From: Elizabethkingia occulta
Lineage (GTDB): Bacteria > Bacteroidota > Bacteroidia > Flavobacteriales > Weeksellaceae
Assembly (NCBI RefSeq): GCF_002023715.1
Contig: NZ_MAHX01000004.1
Location: 26,197 to 90,196, forward strand
Direction: 5' to 3'
DNA length: 64,000 nucleotides
Shown here: positions 25,184 to 34,295 of the stretch, in pieces
Layout of the letters: every line of letters begins with the position of its first letter
How positions within the stretch are numbered: the first letter of the stretch is position 1
Translations under genes and position numbers: made by a program
The notes under the pieces: model-generated
Databases searched by the model: none
Seen by the model: the letters and a program-made list of their open reading frames with translations, nothing else
Told to the model about the DNA's origin: nothing

Positions 25184-26680
25184 ATGAAAAGAAAAAAGAT
25201 AGCAATTATAGGTTCAGGCTTTTCCGGGATTTCTGCAGCTGCTTATGCTGCAAAATCAGGACATGAGGTACATGTTTTCGAAAAACATTCCCAACCCGGA
25301 GGTCGGGCAAGGCAATTTCGTACGGAACAAGGTTATGTTTTTGACATGGGGCCAAGCTGGTACTGGATGCCCGATATCATAGAAAATTTCTTTAACGATT
25401 TTAATTGCAGTTCTTCTGATTTTTTTGATCTTGTTTCATTAGACCCACAATTTGAAATTATATTTTCAAATGACAAGATTATGGTTCCGGGGAACAATGC
25501 TGATATCCGAGACTTATTTGAAAAATATGAGAATGGAGCCTCACTACAGTATGACAGGTTTATGGAATCTGCAAAGTTTAAGTATGAAGTGGGTATGCAG
25601 GAGTTTGTGAATAAACCCTGCTATAACTGGGGAGAATTTATTTCTTTTAAAATTGCCAAAAGCGCTTTTAAACTCGATTTACTTTCTAATTTCAGGAGCT
25701 ATGTTTCCAGGTATTTTTCTAATCCAAAGCTTAGAACTTTAATGGAATTTCCTGTTATTTTTCTTGGAGCTTCACCAAAGAATATTCCGGCACTCTATAG
25801 TTTAATGAATTATGGAGGATATGCTTTGGGAACAAAGTATCCTCTGGGTGGATTTTACCAGTTGGTACTGGCGATGAAAAAGATAGCTGAAAACCAAGGT
25901 GTGAGTTTTCATTTCAATCAAAATGTTCAAAGTATTAATGTTGAGAATCTTGATATAAAATCTCTTACGATAAATAATCAAAACTATTTCTTTGATGCTG
26001 TAATCGCTTCATCGGATTACCATCATACCGAAACACTTTTAGCGCCTGAATTTCGTAATTATTCTGAAAAATATTGGGAAAGCAAGACTTTTGCACCGTC
26101 ATGTTTGATTTTTTATCTGGGCGTTAAAGATGTAATTCCCAACCTGAAACATCATACATTATTTTTTGAAAATGATTTAGATCAGCATATAGATGCGATA
26201 TATGGTGATAAAAAGTGGCCGGAGCAACCTCTTTTTTACTGTTGTTGTCCCTCCAAAACAGATCCTGATGTAGCACCAAAGAATTGTGAAAATTTATTTT
26301 TATTAATGCCGCTGGCTTCTGGCTTAAATGATACGGAGGATATAAGAGAAGATTATTTAAAGAAAATGATTTCAAGATTGGAGAAGCATACAGGGGTGAA
26401 AGATTTGTATTCTAAATTAGAATATAAAAGAAGCTACTGCGTAAGTGATTTCGTTTCGGATTACAATGCCTACGGTGGGAATGCTTACGGATTGGCAAAT
26501 ACACTGTCTCAGACGGCAGTTTTAAAACCCAAAATTAAAAATAATAAGATCAAGAATCTTTATTATACCGGACAGTTAACTGTTCCTGGTCCTGGTGTTC
26601 CGCCTTCGGTTATTTCTGGAAAAATTGTTGCAAATCAGTTAGAAAATCTTAAAAATAAAAGATATGAAAAAGTTGTTTGA
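25184..26680 (+). CDS. crtI: Phytoene desaturase
   Basis: The 498-residue FAD enzyme has an N-terminal dinucleotide motif IIGSGFSGISAA, followed by VFEKHSQPGGRARQF. The C-terminal carotenoid-oxidoreductase signature is YYTGQLTVPGPGVPPSVISG. It introduces double bases into phytoene on the way to lycopene. It is the first intact gene of a six-gene, tightly packed operon and overlaps crtB by 17 nt. Length is normal for bacterial CrtI. Confidence 0.93.
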   Translation: MKRKKIAIIGSGFSGISAAAYAAKSGHEVHVFEKHSQPGGRARQFRTEQGYVFDMGPSWYWMPDIIENFFNDFNCSSSDFFDLVSLDPQFEIIFSNDKIMVPGNNADIRDLFEKYENGASLQYDRFMESAKFKYEVGMQEFVNKPCYNWGEFISFKIAKSAFKLDLLSNFRSYVSRYFSNPKLRTLMEFPVIFLGASPKNIPALYSLMNYGGYALGTKYPLGGFYQLVLAMKKIAENQGVSFHFNQNVQSINVENLDIKSLTINNQNYFFDAVIASSDYHHTETLLAPEFRNYSEKYWESKTFAPSCLIFYLGVKDVIPNLKHHTLFFENDLDQHIDAIYGDKKWPEQPLFYCCCPSKTDPDVAPKNCENLFLLMPLASGLNDTEDIREDYLKKMISRLEKHTGVKDLYSKLEYKRSYCVSDFVSDYNAYGGNAYGLANTLSQTAVLKPKIKNNKIKNLYYTGQLTVPGPGVPPSVISGKIVANQLENLKNKRYEKVV

Positions 26681-27500
26681 TGAATTGTCTTATGATGTCA
26701 GCAAGCGTACCACGAAAAAATACAGTACAAGTTTTTCTCTGGGAATATTGGCATTAAAGCCCTCTATACGTTCAGCAATTTATGCAATTTACGGCTATGT
26801 ACGTTTAGCGGACGAAATTGTTGATAGTTTTCATGATTACGATAAAGAAAAACTGCTTTCAAGATTAAAAACAGAAACCTATAACGCCATCGAAGAAGGT
26901 ATTGCTTTAAACCCTATCTTACAGGCTTTCCAGCAAACGGTTCATGATTACAGTATCGATACAAAACTAATCGATGCATTTCTGCACAGTATGGAAATGG
27001 ATTTACAAAAAATTGACTATGATTCCGGCTTATACAATGAGTATATATACGGCTCTGCTGAGGTTGTCGGACTAATGTGTCTGCAGGTATTTACAGAAGG
27101 CAATAAAGAAAAGTTTGAAGAATTAAAACCTTACGCAATGAAGTTAGGTTCTGCATTTCAGAAAATTAATTTTTTAAGAGATCTAAAAGATGATTATCAG
27201 ATTTTAGGCAGAACTTATTTTCCCGGCATTAACATGTCTGTTTTCGATAATTCTGTTAAGTTTAAGATTGAAAATGAAATTGAAGCAGAATTTAAAGAAG
27301 CTTTGGTGGGTATTAAAAAATTACCAGGATCTTCGATGTTCGGCGTTTATCTAGCCTACAGATATTATTTTTCATTATTTGAGAAAATAAGAAAAATAAG
27401 CTCTCAGCGGATTATGAATGACAGAGTAAGAATTGCAAACTCCCAAAAGCTTTTGGTAGCATTTAAAAGTTATATACGTTATAAAGTAGCTTACTTGTGA
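26664..27500 (+). CDS. crtB: Phytoene synthase
   Basis: The 278-residue enzyme condenses two geranylgeranyl diphosphates to phytoene. The two Asp-rich motifs are visible: RLADEIVDSF near residue 48 and FLRDLKDDYQILGRTYFP near residue 172. The start overlaps the end of crtI and the stop overlaps the GTG start of the next gene, so translation is coupled through this part of the operon. Confidence 0.93.
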   Translation: MKKLFDELSYDVSKRTTKKYSTSFSLGILALKPSIRSAIYAIYGYVRLADEIVDSFHDYDKEKLLSRLKTETYNAIEEGIALNPILQAFQQTVHDYSIDTKLIDAFLHSMEMDLQKIDYDSGLYNEYIYGSAEVVGLMCLQVFTEGNKEKFEELKPYAMKLGSAFQKINFLRDLKDDYQILGRTYFPGINMSVFDNSVKFKIENEIEAEFKEALVGIKKLPGSSMFGVYLAYRYYFSLFEKIRKISSQRIMNDRVRIANSQKLLVAFKSYIRYKVAYL

Positions 27501-27964
27501 TTAAGCAGATATTTATATATCTATTCCCAATTTTTATGTTTTTTAGCAACCAAAAACATAAAGTTGATTTGGAGTTTGTACGCAGTAACTATAACAAAGC
27601 TGTCATAGACAAAAGCCTCTGTGATTCAATGATAAAAGATTTACAGCAGGCAGATCATGATACTGTACTTTTTGCTTATTTAGGTGGCTTAGAAACTGTT
27701 TGGGCTAAACATATAATAAATCCCATTTCTAAGCTCAAGACATTTAATAAAGGAAAGAGAAAAATTGAACTTGCCATACAAAAAGAGCCGGAGAACATAG
27801 AAATTAGGTTTATAAGGTTATCGGTACAAAAAAATGCTCCTTCATTTCTGGGTTATAATAAAAATATAAAAGAGGATTTGGTTTTTATCGAGACCCACAG
27901 GAAAGAAATAAAAAAGCAGATTTTATTGGATAACGTGGATAAACTTTTAAAACATTCAAAATGA
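27497..27964 (+). CDS. Unknown protein embedded in the carotenoid operon
   Basis: The 155-residue protein starts with GTG in a GTGA overlap with crtB, and its stop overlaps the next ATG (ATGA). A hydrophobic N-terminus (IFIYLFPIFMFFSN) could be a signal or anchor. The rest is mixed charge, with a TPR-like stretch near IELAIQKEPENIEIRFIRL. I do not recognise a function. Its double overlap with crt genes implies a role linked to carotenoid production or membrane insertion. Confidence 0.7.
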   Translation: MIKQIFIYLFPIFMFFSNQKHKVDLEFVRSNYNKAVIDKSLCDSMIKDLQQADHDTVLFAYLGGLETVWAKHIINPISKLKTFNKGKRKIELAIQKEPENIEIRFIRLSVQKNAPSFLGYNKNIKEDLVFIETHRKEIKKQILLDNVDKLLKHSK

Positions 27965-28434
27965 GATACCATTTGTACAGAGAGCAACAGCTGAATTGCA
28001 ATATTGAAGAGGTGTGGGATTTTTTTTCTTCTCCGATGAATCTCTCAAGGATAACACCGAAGGATATGAGATTTACGGTGCTTTCCAATTTGAAAGATAT
28101 ACCTATCTATGAAGGAATGGAAATAGATTATCTTGTTTCACCCATGCTGGGAATTCCTTTAAAATGGAAAACAAAGATAACGCAGGTGAGCTTTCAAAAT
28201 AGCTTTACGGATTTACAGGCAAAGGGGCCATATAAATACTGGAATCATTATCACGAATTTATAAAGAATGATAATGGTGTTTTAATGAAAGATAGCGTTG
28301 ATTATGAGCTGCCATTAGGTTTTTTGGGGAAAATAGCCCACGCTTTATTTGTGCGTAAAAGGCTTAGTGGCATCTTTGATTTTCGGTATAAATTTTTAGA
28401 AAGTTATTTTAATAAAAGAGATCAGGTATTATGA
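27961..28434 (+). CDS. SRPBCC-fold lipid-binding-like protein
   Basis: The 157-residue protein starts YHLYREQQLNCNIEEVWDFF, the N-terminal strand and helix of the START/SRPBCC fold. SSPMNLSRITPKDM follows, as in the 'cell division inhibitor'-named relatives. DYELPLGFLGKIAH and a C-terminal amphipathic helix follow. It overlaps both neighbours by 4 nt. A hydrophobic-ligand carrier role in carotenoid handling is plausible but not shown. Confidence 0.7.
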   Translation: MRYHLYREQQLNCNIEEVWDFFSSPMNLSRITPKDMRFTVLSNLKDIPIYEGMEIDYLVSPMLGIPLKWKTKITQVSFQNSFTDLQAKGPYKYWNHYHEFIKNDNGVLMKDSVDYELPLGFLGKIAHALFVRKRLSGIFDFRYKFLESYFNKRDQVL

Positions 28435-28883
28435 ATTTTCTAATCGTTTTAGGCGTTTTTATTTTAATGGAAGGGGCTACATGGCTTATTCATAAATATA
28501 TAATGCATGGATTTTTATGGATATTACACCGGGATCACCATGACCATACCAATGAAGGCCCTTTAGAAAGAAATGATCTTTTCTTTGTGATCTTCGCTGT
28601 GCCGGCCATTTTTCTGCTTTACAGAGGAGTTAACCAAAACCTTAATTATTTATTTTATACAGGACTTGGTATAACTATTTATGGTATCGCTTACTTTTTG
28701 GTCCACGATATATTTATACATCAAAGAAGTAAAATATTCTCCAATACCAAAAATCCTTATTTATTGGCCATACGCCGCGCGCATAAGCAGCACCATAAAC
28801 ATTTGGGTAAAGAAGAAGGTGAATGTTTTGGCTTTTTATGGGTACCCGTTAAATATTTTAAAATGTATTTTAATAAGAAATAA
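28431..28883 (+). CDS. crtZ: Beta-carotene hydroxylase
   Basis: The 150-residue membrane di-iron enzyme has the four His clusters of the fatty-acid hydroxylase superfamily: HKYIMH, HRDHHDH, HDIFIH and RRAHKQHHKH. It adds hydroxyl groups to the rings of beta-carotene, giving zeaxanthin. It overlaps the SRPBCC gene by 4 nt, and its stop shares one base with the next ATG. Confidence 0.93.
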   Translation: MNFLIVLGVFILMEGATWLIHKYIMHGFLWILHRDHHDHTNEGPLERNDLFFVIFAVPAIFLLYRGVNQNLNYLFYTGLGITIYGIAYFLVHDIFIHQRSKIFSNTKNPYLLAIRRAHKQHHKHLGKEEGECFGFLWVPVKYFKMYFNKK

Positions 28884-29590
28884 TGCAAGCCTATACTTAT
28901 TTACTCATTAACTTTTTAACAGTTATTATTTGTTTCATCGCTTCCTTTGACAAAAGAATAAAATTTAAGCGGTTCTTTGGTATTTTCCTTTTGTCATCAA
29001 CTATTGTAGCAATTCCTTTTATTCTTTGGGATATTTGGTTTACCAGGATGGGGATATGGTGGTTCGATACTCAATATACTTTAGGAATTATTATAGCCGG
29101 GCTTCCTCTTGAGGAATGGTTATTTTTTTATTTTATTCCATTTTCCTGTGTTTTTACGTATTTCTGCCTGGATAAATTTTTCAATTTTAGTTGGGCTGAA
29201 TCTCTAAATAATATTATTGTTTTTATGTCTTTCATTTTGCTTGTTGTTACAGGTCTCTTATATTATGAGCGGACTTACACATTAGTAACAATTCTTATTA
29301 CAATAGCAACACTTTTTTACCTTCATTTTATTGCCAAAAGTGAATGGATAGGTCAGGCTAGCCTAACCTATTTAATTTTAATGCCTGGTTTTTTTGCTGT
29401 TAACGGGGTATTAACCGGATCTGTAATTGAATCTCCTGTAGTCAATTACAATCCGAACGAGTTTTTAGGCATTAGAATGTTTACTATTCCTGTTGAAGAT
29501 GCTGTATACGGTTATAGTCAGTTTTTATTGAATATTTACTTCTTTTATCTATTAAAAAAGAGTTTAACTAAAGAAGGAAATCTGCTTTAA
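28883..29590 (+). CDS. Lycopene cyclase, fused heterodimer (CrtYc-CrtYd) type
   Basis: The 235-residue protein has about seven hydrophobic helices. It holds two copies of the lycopene-cyclase signature, AGLPLEEWLFFYFIP near residue 72 and IPVEDAVYGY near residue 200. This is the membrane-type cyclase found in Bacteroidota carotenoid clusters, where the two halves are fused. It converts lycopene to beta-carotene. Together with CrtI, CrtB and CrtZ it completes a zeaxanthin pathway from geranylgeranyl diphosphate. The hairpin at 29648 follows. Confidence 0.9.
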   Translation: MQAYTYLLINFLTVIICFIASFDKRIKFKRFFGIFLLSSTIVAIPFILWDIWFTRMGIWWFDTQYTLGIIIAGLPLEEWLFFYFIPFSCVFTYFCLDKFFNFSWAESLNNIIVFMSFILLVVTGLLYYERTYTLVTILITIATLFYLHFIAKSEWIGQASLTYLILMPGFFAVNGVLTGSVIESPVVNYNPNEFLGIRMFTIPVEDAVYGYSQFLLNIYFFYLLKKSLTKEGNLL

Positions 29591-29647
29591 ATGTATTACA
29601 CTAAATTGAAATGACATTACATTCCCTATCTGTTTAATGATCAAAAA

Positions 29648-29670
29648 GGGAATCCTGAAAATGGATTCCC
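29648..29670. terminator. Hairpin after the carotenoid operon
   Basis: GGGAATCC (29648-29655) pairs with GGATTCCC (29663-29670). No T run follows on the plus strand, but the A run before the stem would give one on the minus strand. Confidence 0.45.
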
Positions 29671-30206
29671 TAAAAGAAAGTTGTCGGCCAAAAAATATAA
29701 TGATTTATAAGTTCGTCACAGACTACCTTTCCCCAAACACAAATATTTTTTCTTATTTAATTCCGATGTAGTATATTTTAAATTAAGCCAAACAAAGATA
29801 TTTGAAGAAAATTTGCTGTCCTATTTTTATACTTCCGGAATTCCGGAAAATCTAAAAATCCGATTTTTATAATATGTGATTTTCCTTCATGCAAATAGCT
29901 GTCATTATGTATTATAAAAAAGTAATAAAACATCAGAGGTAGTATTCAACAGCATAAGTTTAAATATAAATGAATGTAATTTTGTAAATAATTAATTGTT
30001 ACAGGTAGAATATTTATATATTTTTGCATAATACTATAATTATTGTATATAATAAATATATTATGGTTTTTTAATTTTTAATTTTAGAGAATTGAATATG
30101 TATATATTGAATTTACATGAAAATTCTAAAGCTTTATAAATTGAAAAATGAAACTTGGGAAAAATGAAATTATAAATGAAGCCTCTCTATAATATTAATT
30201 ATCTAT
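29671..30206. other. Intergenic region, no gene
   Basis: The stretch is AT-rich and contains a -7-like box TATTTTTG near 30016. It may drive the TPR regulator at 30207. I saw no coding frame or RNA gene. Confidence 0.5.
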
Positions 30207-31754
30207 ATGTTTAAAAAAGCCTTTTTATTATTTACTGTTTTTTTTACCATATTAACCAGGGCTCAGGACAATTATGAAGTCTATAACAACGTTCATCGTA
30301 AAATCCTTCATGAAACAGCACAAAAAGATTTCAATAAGGCTCTTATCGCCGCAGACTCTTTATACAAAGCAACTGTAACACCTCCTTATAAAGTCAGAAG
30401 TTTATTGCTCATAGCAACATTATATGAGCAAAAAAATGATCTGGAAAAGGCAATAAATTATGCCCAGAAAGGGGAAGAAATTGCAGAAAAAGCAAATGAT
30501 TATGATTGGCTATCCCGGGTATATGGATTTATTGCATCTCAGTACCGGATACTTAAAATGTATGATAAATGCAGGCTTTATATTGAGAAAGCGGTAGCTG
30601 CATCAAAAAAAATTGATAATCCAGTCCAATCTTATAAGGTAAATGGATTGATGCTGCAATTACTGGCACGAATAAATATGGAGCAGGGAAATTTTCAGAA
30701 GGCAATAAATAGATTTAAAAAAGCACAGGAAAATTTTGATAAAATCCCTTCAAAAGAGTTTTTCACAGCCTCAAATAATCAATTATTAGGATCTTGTTAT
30801 CTTAATGCAAAACTATATGATCAGGCAATTAATTGTTATAAAAATGCATTGGTGTATACAGATGTCGCTATGCCGGGGAGCGCAATGTCAGGAACTATAT
30901 ACCAAGAATTATGCTTAGCTTATGTTCGGAAGGGTGAACTTGATGAAGCCAAGAAATATCTGGACCGGGCTAAAAAATATGCAAGCAAATCTCAATATGC
31001 TGCTCTTGATAAAGAAATATATAATACGGCCCAGGAATATTATGCTATAAAAAAGGATATTAATAATTTTGCAATAGCAACTGTTAAAAAGGATTCTCTT
31101 TCTGAAAAAATAATAACACAGAAAAGTAAATTTGTTAATAACAAATATCAGAATCTTGAAAGACAAAATGCCCTCGAAAAAAGGAATAGCTCTACTAAAA
31201 GTTTGCTTATAGGGATTAGTTTGGTTTTTATTATAGTAAACTTACTTTTTACAATTGCCTACCGAAAAAGACAAAAGAAGCAAGTTAAAAAAATTCAGCA
31301 TGTAATAGAAGGAATCAACAAAGAGCTTAAACAGAAATATAATAAACCTATAGAAGCTTCGGGGACATTTTTAATATCCGTGACAACCGAACATTCTCTT
31401 TTGGAAAAATTAAAAACTTTTGAATCTCAAAATCGATTTACAGATAGGAATATGTCTCTTTCCTATATGGCATCCACAATGGATACCAATACAAAATACC
31501 TTTCTTATATTATAAAAAAATACAGAAATAAAGACTTCACAACTTATACGAATGAACTTCGTATAAATTATATACTAGATAAACTCAATAACGATCCGAC
31601 TTATAGAAAATATAAGATAAGTATACTGGCAGAAGATGCAGGTTTTTCATCTCATAGTATGTTTACCACAAATTTCAAAACAATAACCGGAGTTTCCCCT
31701 TCAGAGTTTATTAAATATATACAAAAAAGAGATATTCATAGCTTTGTGAGCTAG
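30207..31754 (+). CDS. TPR sensor with AraC-type HTH (cassette 2 side)
   Basis: The 515-residue protein has a signal or anchor helix (about 1-20). TPR-like helical repeats span about 30-320 (YEQKNDLEKAINYAQKGEEI, CYLNAKLYDQAINCYKNALV). A single transmembrane helix follows near 330-350 (LLIGISLVFIIVNLLFTIAY), then an AraC-type DNA-binding tail from about 400 (LSYMASTMDTNTKYLSYIIK, YKISILAEDAGFSSHSMF). This is a one-component, membrane-spanning regulator with periplasmic TPRs. A paralogue with the same order lies at 38581. It lies upstream of cassette 2 and probably controls it or nearby cassettes. Confidence 0.75.
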   Translation: MFKKAFLLFTVFFTILTRAQDNYEVYNNVHRKILHETAQKDFNKALIAADSLYKATVTPPYKVRSLLLIATLYEQKNDLEKAINYAQKGEEIAEKANDYDWLSRVYGFIASQYRILKMYDKCRLYIEKAVAASKKIDNPVQSYKVNGLMLQLLARINMEQGNFQKAINRFKKAQENFDKIPSKEFFTASNNQLLGSCYLNAKLYDQAINCYKNALVYTDVAMPGSAMSGTIYQELCLAYVRKGELDEAKKYLDRAKKYASKSQYAALDKEIYNTAQEYYAIKKDINNFAIATVKKDSLSEKIITQKSKFVNNKYQNLERQNALEKRNSSTKSLLIGISLVFIIVNLLFTIAYRKRQKKQVKKIQHVIEGINKELKQKYNKPIEASGTFLISVTTEHSLLEKLKTFESQNRFTDRNMSLSYMASTMDTNTKYLSYIIKKYRNKDFTTYTNELRINYILDKLNNDPTYRKYKISILAEDAGFSSHSMFTTNFKTITGVSPSEFIKYIQKRDIHSFVS

Positions 31755-32351
31755 AAGTCATTATTGCATAGTTACTTATTTAATTCCAAACGATATGCAG
31801 TTTAGCTCTCTTTCTGTTATTTAATCAGAATATTTCCTGAGAAGAATGTTTTCCAGCATTCGGATTTACCAAGCTAAGCTTACTTCCGTGATTTTAGCTT
31901 TTTACTTTCTTTTCCTTTTCTTTATCTATTCGGTAATATTTTCAAAAGATAGGCTTATTTATAATAAGCTATGGAAATGTATATCAGATAAATGAAAAAC
32001 TTCCATATATGAGAGGTAAAAGGAAATGTATGTCATAATAAAATTAAACATAACTTTCTCATACCAGCTTTGAAGCTGGTAATTTTAGAGGATTTTTCCA
32101 AATATAGATATAAATACATTTTCCAAACAGATGTATATGGTTAGTAATGTTTTATAATTTATATTTTGTTTTTAGATTTTCTGGAATATTGAGATTCCAT
32201 AGCTTTAGATGTACCTCTTTTCGCTATTATATTTGCCCTGTTTAAAAGTTTTCTGAAGTAGTTTATGAAAGAAAATGAATAGAACGAGTATCAATCAATA
32301 TTTTCACATCTAAATAATTGAAAATACAAATTTGAATGCAATCATTTAGTT

Positions 32352-32417
32352 CATGTTTGTAAAAAAGCTGACGGTATTATGTATGCACTCATCATCATCA
32401 TATTTTTTGTTTAACTG
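32352..32417 (+). repeat. 3'-end element of cassettes, orphan copy (copy b)
   Basis: GTTTGTAAAAAAGCTG near 32355 and ATCATCATCATATTTTTTG near 32391 match the elements after cassettes 1 and 4. Here no lipoprotein gene precedes it. The hairpin follows at once. Confidence 0.45.
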
Positions 32418-32427
32418 GCAGCATTTT

Positions 32428-32474
32428 AAGGGGAATACTACAGAAAGTTTTTTCAAAAAATTCCCCTTTTTTCA
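32428..32474 (+). terminator. Terminator just upstream of cassette 2
   Basis: AAGGGGAAT (32428-32436) pairs with ATTCCCCTT (32460-32468), with an inner T6/A6 hairpin, and a T run follows. It ends 45 nt before the peptide start at 32519, so it is either an attenuator or the 3' end of a lost cassette. Confidence 0.6.
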
Positions 32475-32518
32475 ATTCAAGTGAAAATAAAGGAAGAGTT
32501 TAAATCATAAATAGAGCT

Positions 32519-32743
32519 ATGGATACAGAGCAAAGAAAAATGGAAGTTATTGAACCGGAAATAGAAAACAAATCTTTTTATACAAATCCTAAGATAGAGG
32601 TCTTTACGTTAGAAATGGAACAGGGAGTAGCAGCGGGTTCAGCTTCGGTTTCTGTAGCTCCGGGCTCAACTAATGGAAACGTAGATCAGGTTCAGACAAA
32701 CTGGGGTGGTAATGATGATACAAGCATTGATAATTCATTTTAG
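32519..32743 (+). CDS. MEQG-family short peptide, cassette 2
   Basis: The 74-residue peptide is hydrophilic and has no Cys or signal. Its core is LEMEQGVAAGSASVSVAPGS. TNPKIEVFT precedes it, and QTNWGGNDDTSIDNSF closes the peptide. The four-peptide consensus is Pro-hydrophobic strand, ME(Q/N)G core, flexible linker, Trp, acidic stretch. In this cassette a thioredoxin-like gene lies between the peptide and the fimbrillin-like lipoprotein. It starts 49 nt after this gene. Confidence 0.75.
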   Translation: MDTEQRKMEVIEPEIENKSFYTNPKIEVFTLEMEQGVAAGSASVSVAPGSTNGNVDQVQTNWGGNDDTSIDNSF

Positions 32744-32792
32744 AAAAAAAGTGATGATTAATATTGATACAATAACTTGTATAGTATAAAGC

Positions 32793-34184
32793 ATGAATAG
32801 AAAGTTTTTAACATTTATTATTGTAATCTCAGGTTTAGTCATCATCAAGAGTCAGAATGTGGAAATGAATTTTCCAAAATTTGCGGGAAAGAGTTATGAT
32901 TTTATATTGTTTCAGGGAGATCACCAGGAAACAGTTTATCAGGGAATTATTCCAAAAGATGGAAAGTTTACTCTTTCTGTGCCGGATTCATATGGTACTT
33001 ATACAGGAATGAGCCGTTGGCTTATCACAGGTACAAAAGAAGGAGGAGGCTTAGATATGTTTATTCCGGGACATCATTTTTCTGTAAGCTGCCCGGAAGA
33101 AAATCCGAGTGAAAAGAATATCGTCTACATTAATAATGAAGGAGATCAGGAGCTTAATAGACTATTCAAATATCAGCAAGAAATATTGTCGCGTTATCAG
33201 TCTATGTTGTTAGCGTCCCGTTCTTATGATTCTTCTTTTGCTTATTATTCAATTTTTAAGACGGAATTAGAAAAACAAAAAAATGAATATGTTTCTTTTC
33301 AGAGAGATTTAAGAGAAAAATCAGATTATATAAGTCGTTTTTTATCCATTGCAAATCTTACAAGGGGTATAGGTGGAACCTTGTCGGAACAAGAAGAAGA
33401 AAGGGGCAGAGATGCTGCAGATTATATTTCTCAGAATCTGGATTGGAAAACTCTTTATACATCAGGGCATTGGTCAACAATTATAGGATCATGGATTAGT
33501 ATTCATTCTGATATATTAAAAGATCCTGTAAATTTTACAAAGCAGTTTAAGGCTATAACGAATAGGATTTCATCAGCTGAACTTTATACGGATTTTTGTG
33601 GCAGAGTATCTTATTATTTGGGACAATTTGGTAAAGATGATTATATAAGTCTTATAGCGCCAGTGGTAATATCTTCCGGAAAAATAATCCATTACGAAGG
33701 CTCATTGTCATCTTATATCCGTGGTACGGTAGGATTAAAGGGATCAGATCTTGTATTGGAAACATATAAGGAGAGTTCTAAAAATGAAGACTTTTCCGCA
33801 TATAGAAATCAGAAAGACAGAACCGTGAAGATATCTGATCTGGCTGGTAGTAATTACAATCAGATATTGTTACTTTTTTATAAATCCGATTGTGGGCATT
33901 GTGATGAATTATTACGGGAATTATCAGCCAGAAGTAAAAATTCCAATTCAAAGAAAATCCGGATTATTGGTATTTCCTCCGATAGAGATAAAGAGATTTT
34001 TAGCAAAAGACAAAATGCACTTGGTTGGAAAGATCTGTATTGTGATTATAAAGGGGTAACTGGTGCGAATTATAAGAATTATGGAATAACAGCAACACCA
34101 ACTCTTGTTTTAATGGATAATACAGGTACTATAATATATCGTGGAGCTTCATTAAAGGAGCTACAGACTTATTTGAAAAAGTAA
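32793..34184 (+). CDS. Thioredoxin/TlpA-like protein with long N-terminal domain
   Basis: The 463-residue protein has a signal peptide (to about residue 20). An N-terminal domain of about 300 residues resembles the DUF4369-type beta-rich part of Bacteroidota thioredoxins (FPKFAGKSYDFILFQGDHQE). The C-terminal thioredoxin domain starts near 330, with active site CGHC in YKSDCGHCDELLREL and the cis-Pro region in ITATPTLVLMD. It is periplasmic or outer-membrane facing. It sits between the peptide and lipoprotein of cassette 2. The neighbouring peptide has no Cys, so it is unlikely to be the thiol substrate. Confidence 0.75.
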   Translation: MNRKFLTFIIVISGLVIIKSQNVEMNFPKFAGKSYDFILFQGDHQETVYQGIIPKDGKFTLSVPDSYGTYTGMSRWLITGTKEGGGLDMFIPGHHFSVSCPEENPSEKNIVYINNEGDQELNRLFKYQQEILSRYQSMLLASRSYDSSFAYYSIFKTELEKQKNEYVSFQRDLREKSDYISRFLSIANLTRGIGGTLSEQEEERGRDAADYISQNLDWKTLYTSGHWSTIIGSWISIHSDILKDPVNFTKQFKAITNRISSAELYTDFCGRVSYYLGQFGKDDYISLIAPVVISSGKIIHYEGSLSSYIRGTVGLKGSDLVLETYKESSKNEDFSAYRNQKDRTVKISDLAGSNYNQILLLFYKSDCGHCDELLRELSARSKNSNSKKIRIIGISSDRDKEIFSKRQNALGWKDLYCDYKGVTGANYKNYGITATPTLVLMDNTGTIIYRGASLKELQTYLKK

Positions 34185-34295
34185 TAGAATACTGTTTTTC
34201 ACCATTTACATTTCGAAATAATTTATTTATATCAACAACTTAAAACTCGTATTGCTTGGATGTATCGCGGGTTATTTATATTCTAAAATAATATT

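Larger units (their letters stand above)
31755..32518. other. Long intergenic region upstream of cassette 2
   Basis: This 764-nt stretch has no gene I support. A 49-codon frame at 31846-31995 encodes a hydrophobic segment but has no other support. The orphan element and terminator at 32352-32474 lie at its end. Confidence 0.5.

Noticed and set aside
31846..31995. 49-codon ORF encoding a hydrophobic segment
   Set aside because: A frame this short arises by chance in a 760-nt AT-rich gap, and no ribosome site, promoter or similarity supports it.
32390..32402. CAT trinucleotide run, considered as a CRISPR-like or tandem repeat
   Set aside because: It has only four units and no spacers. It is part of a cassette 3' element instead.
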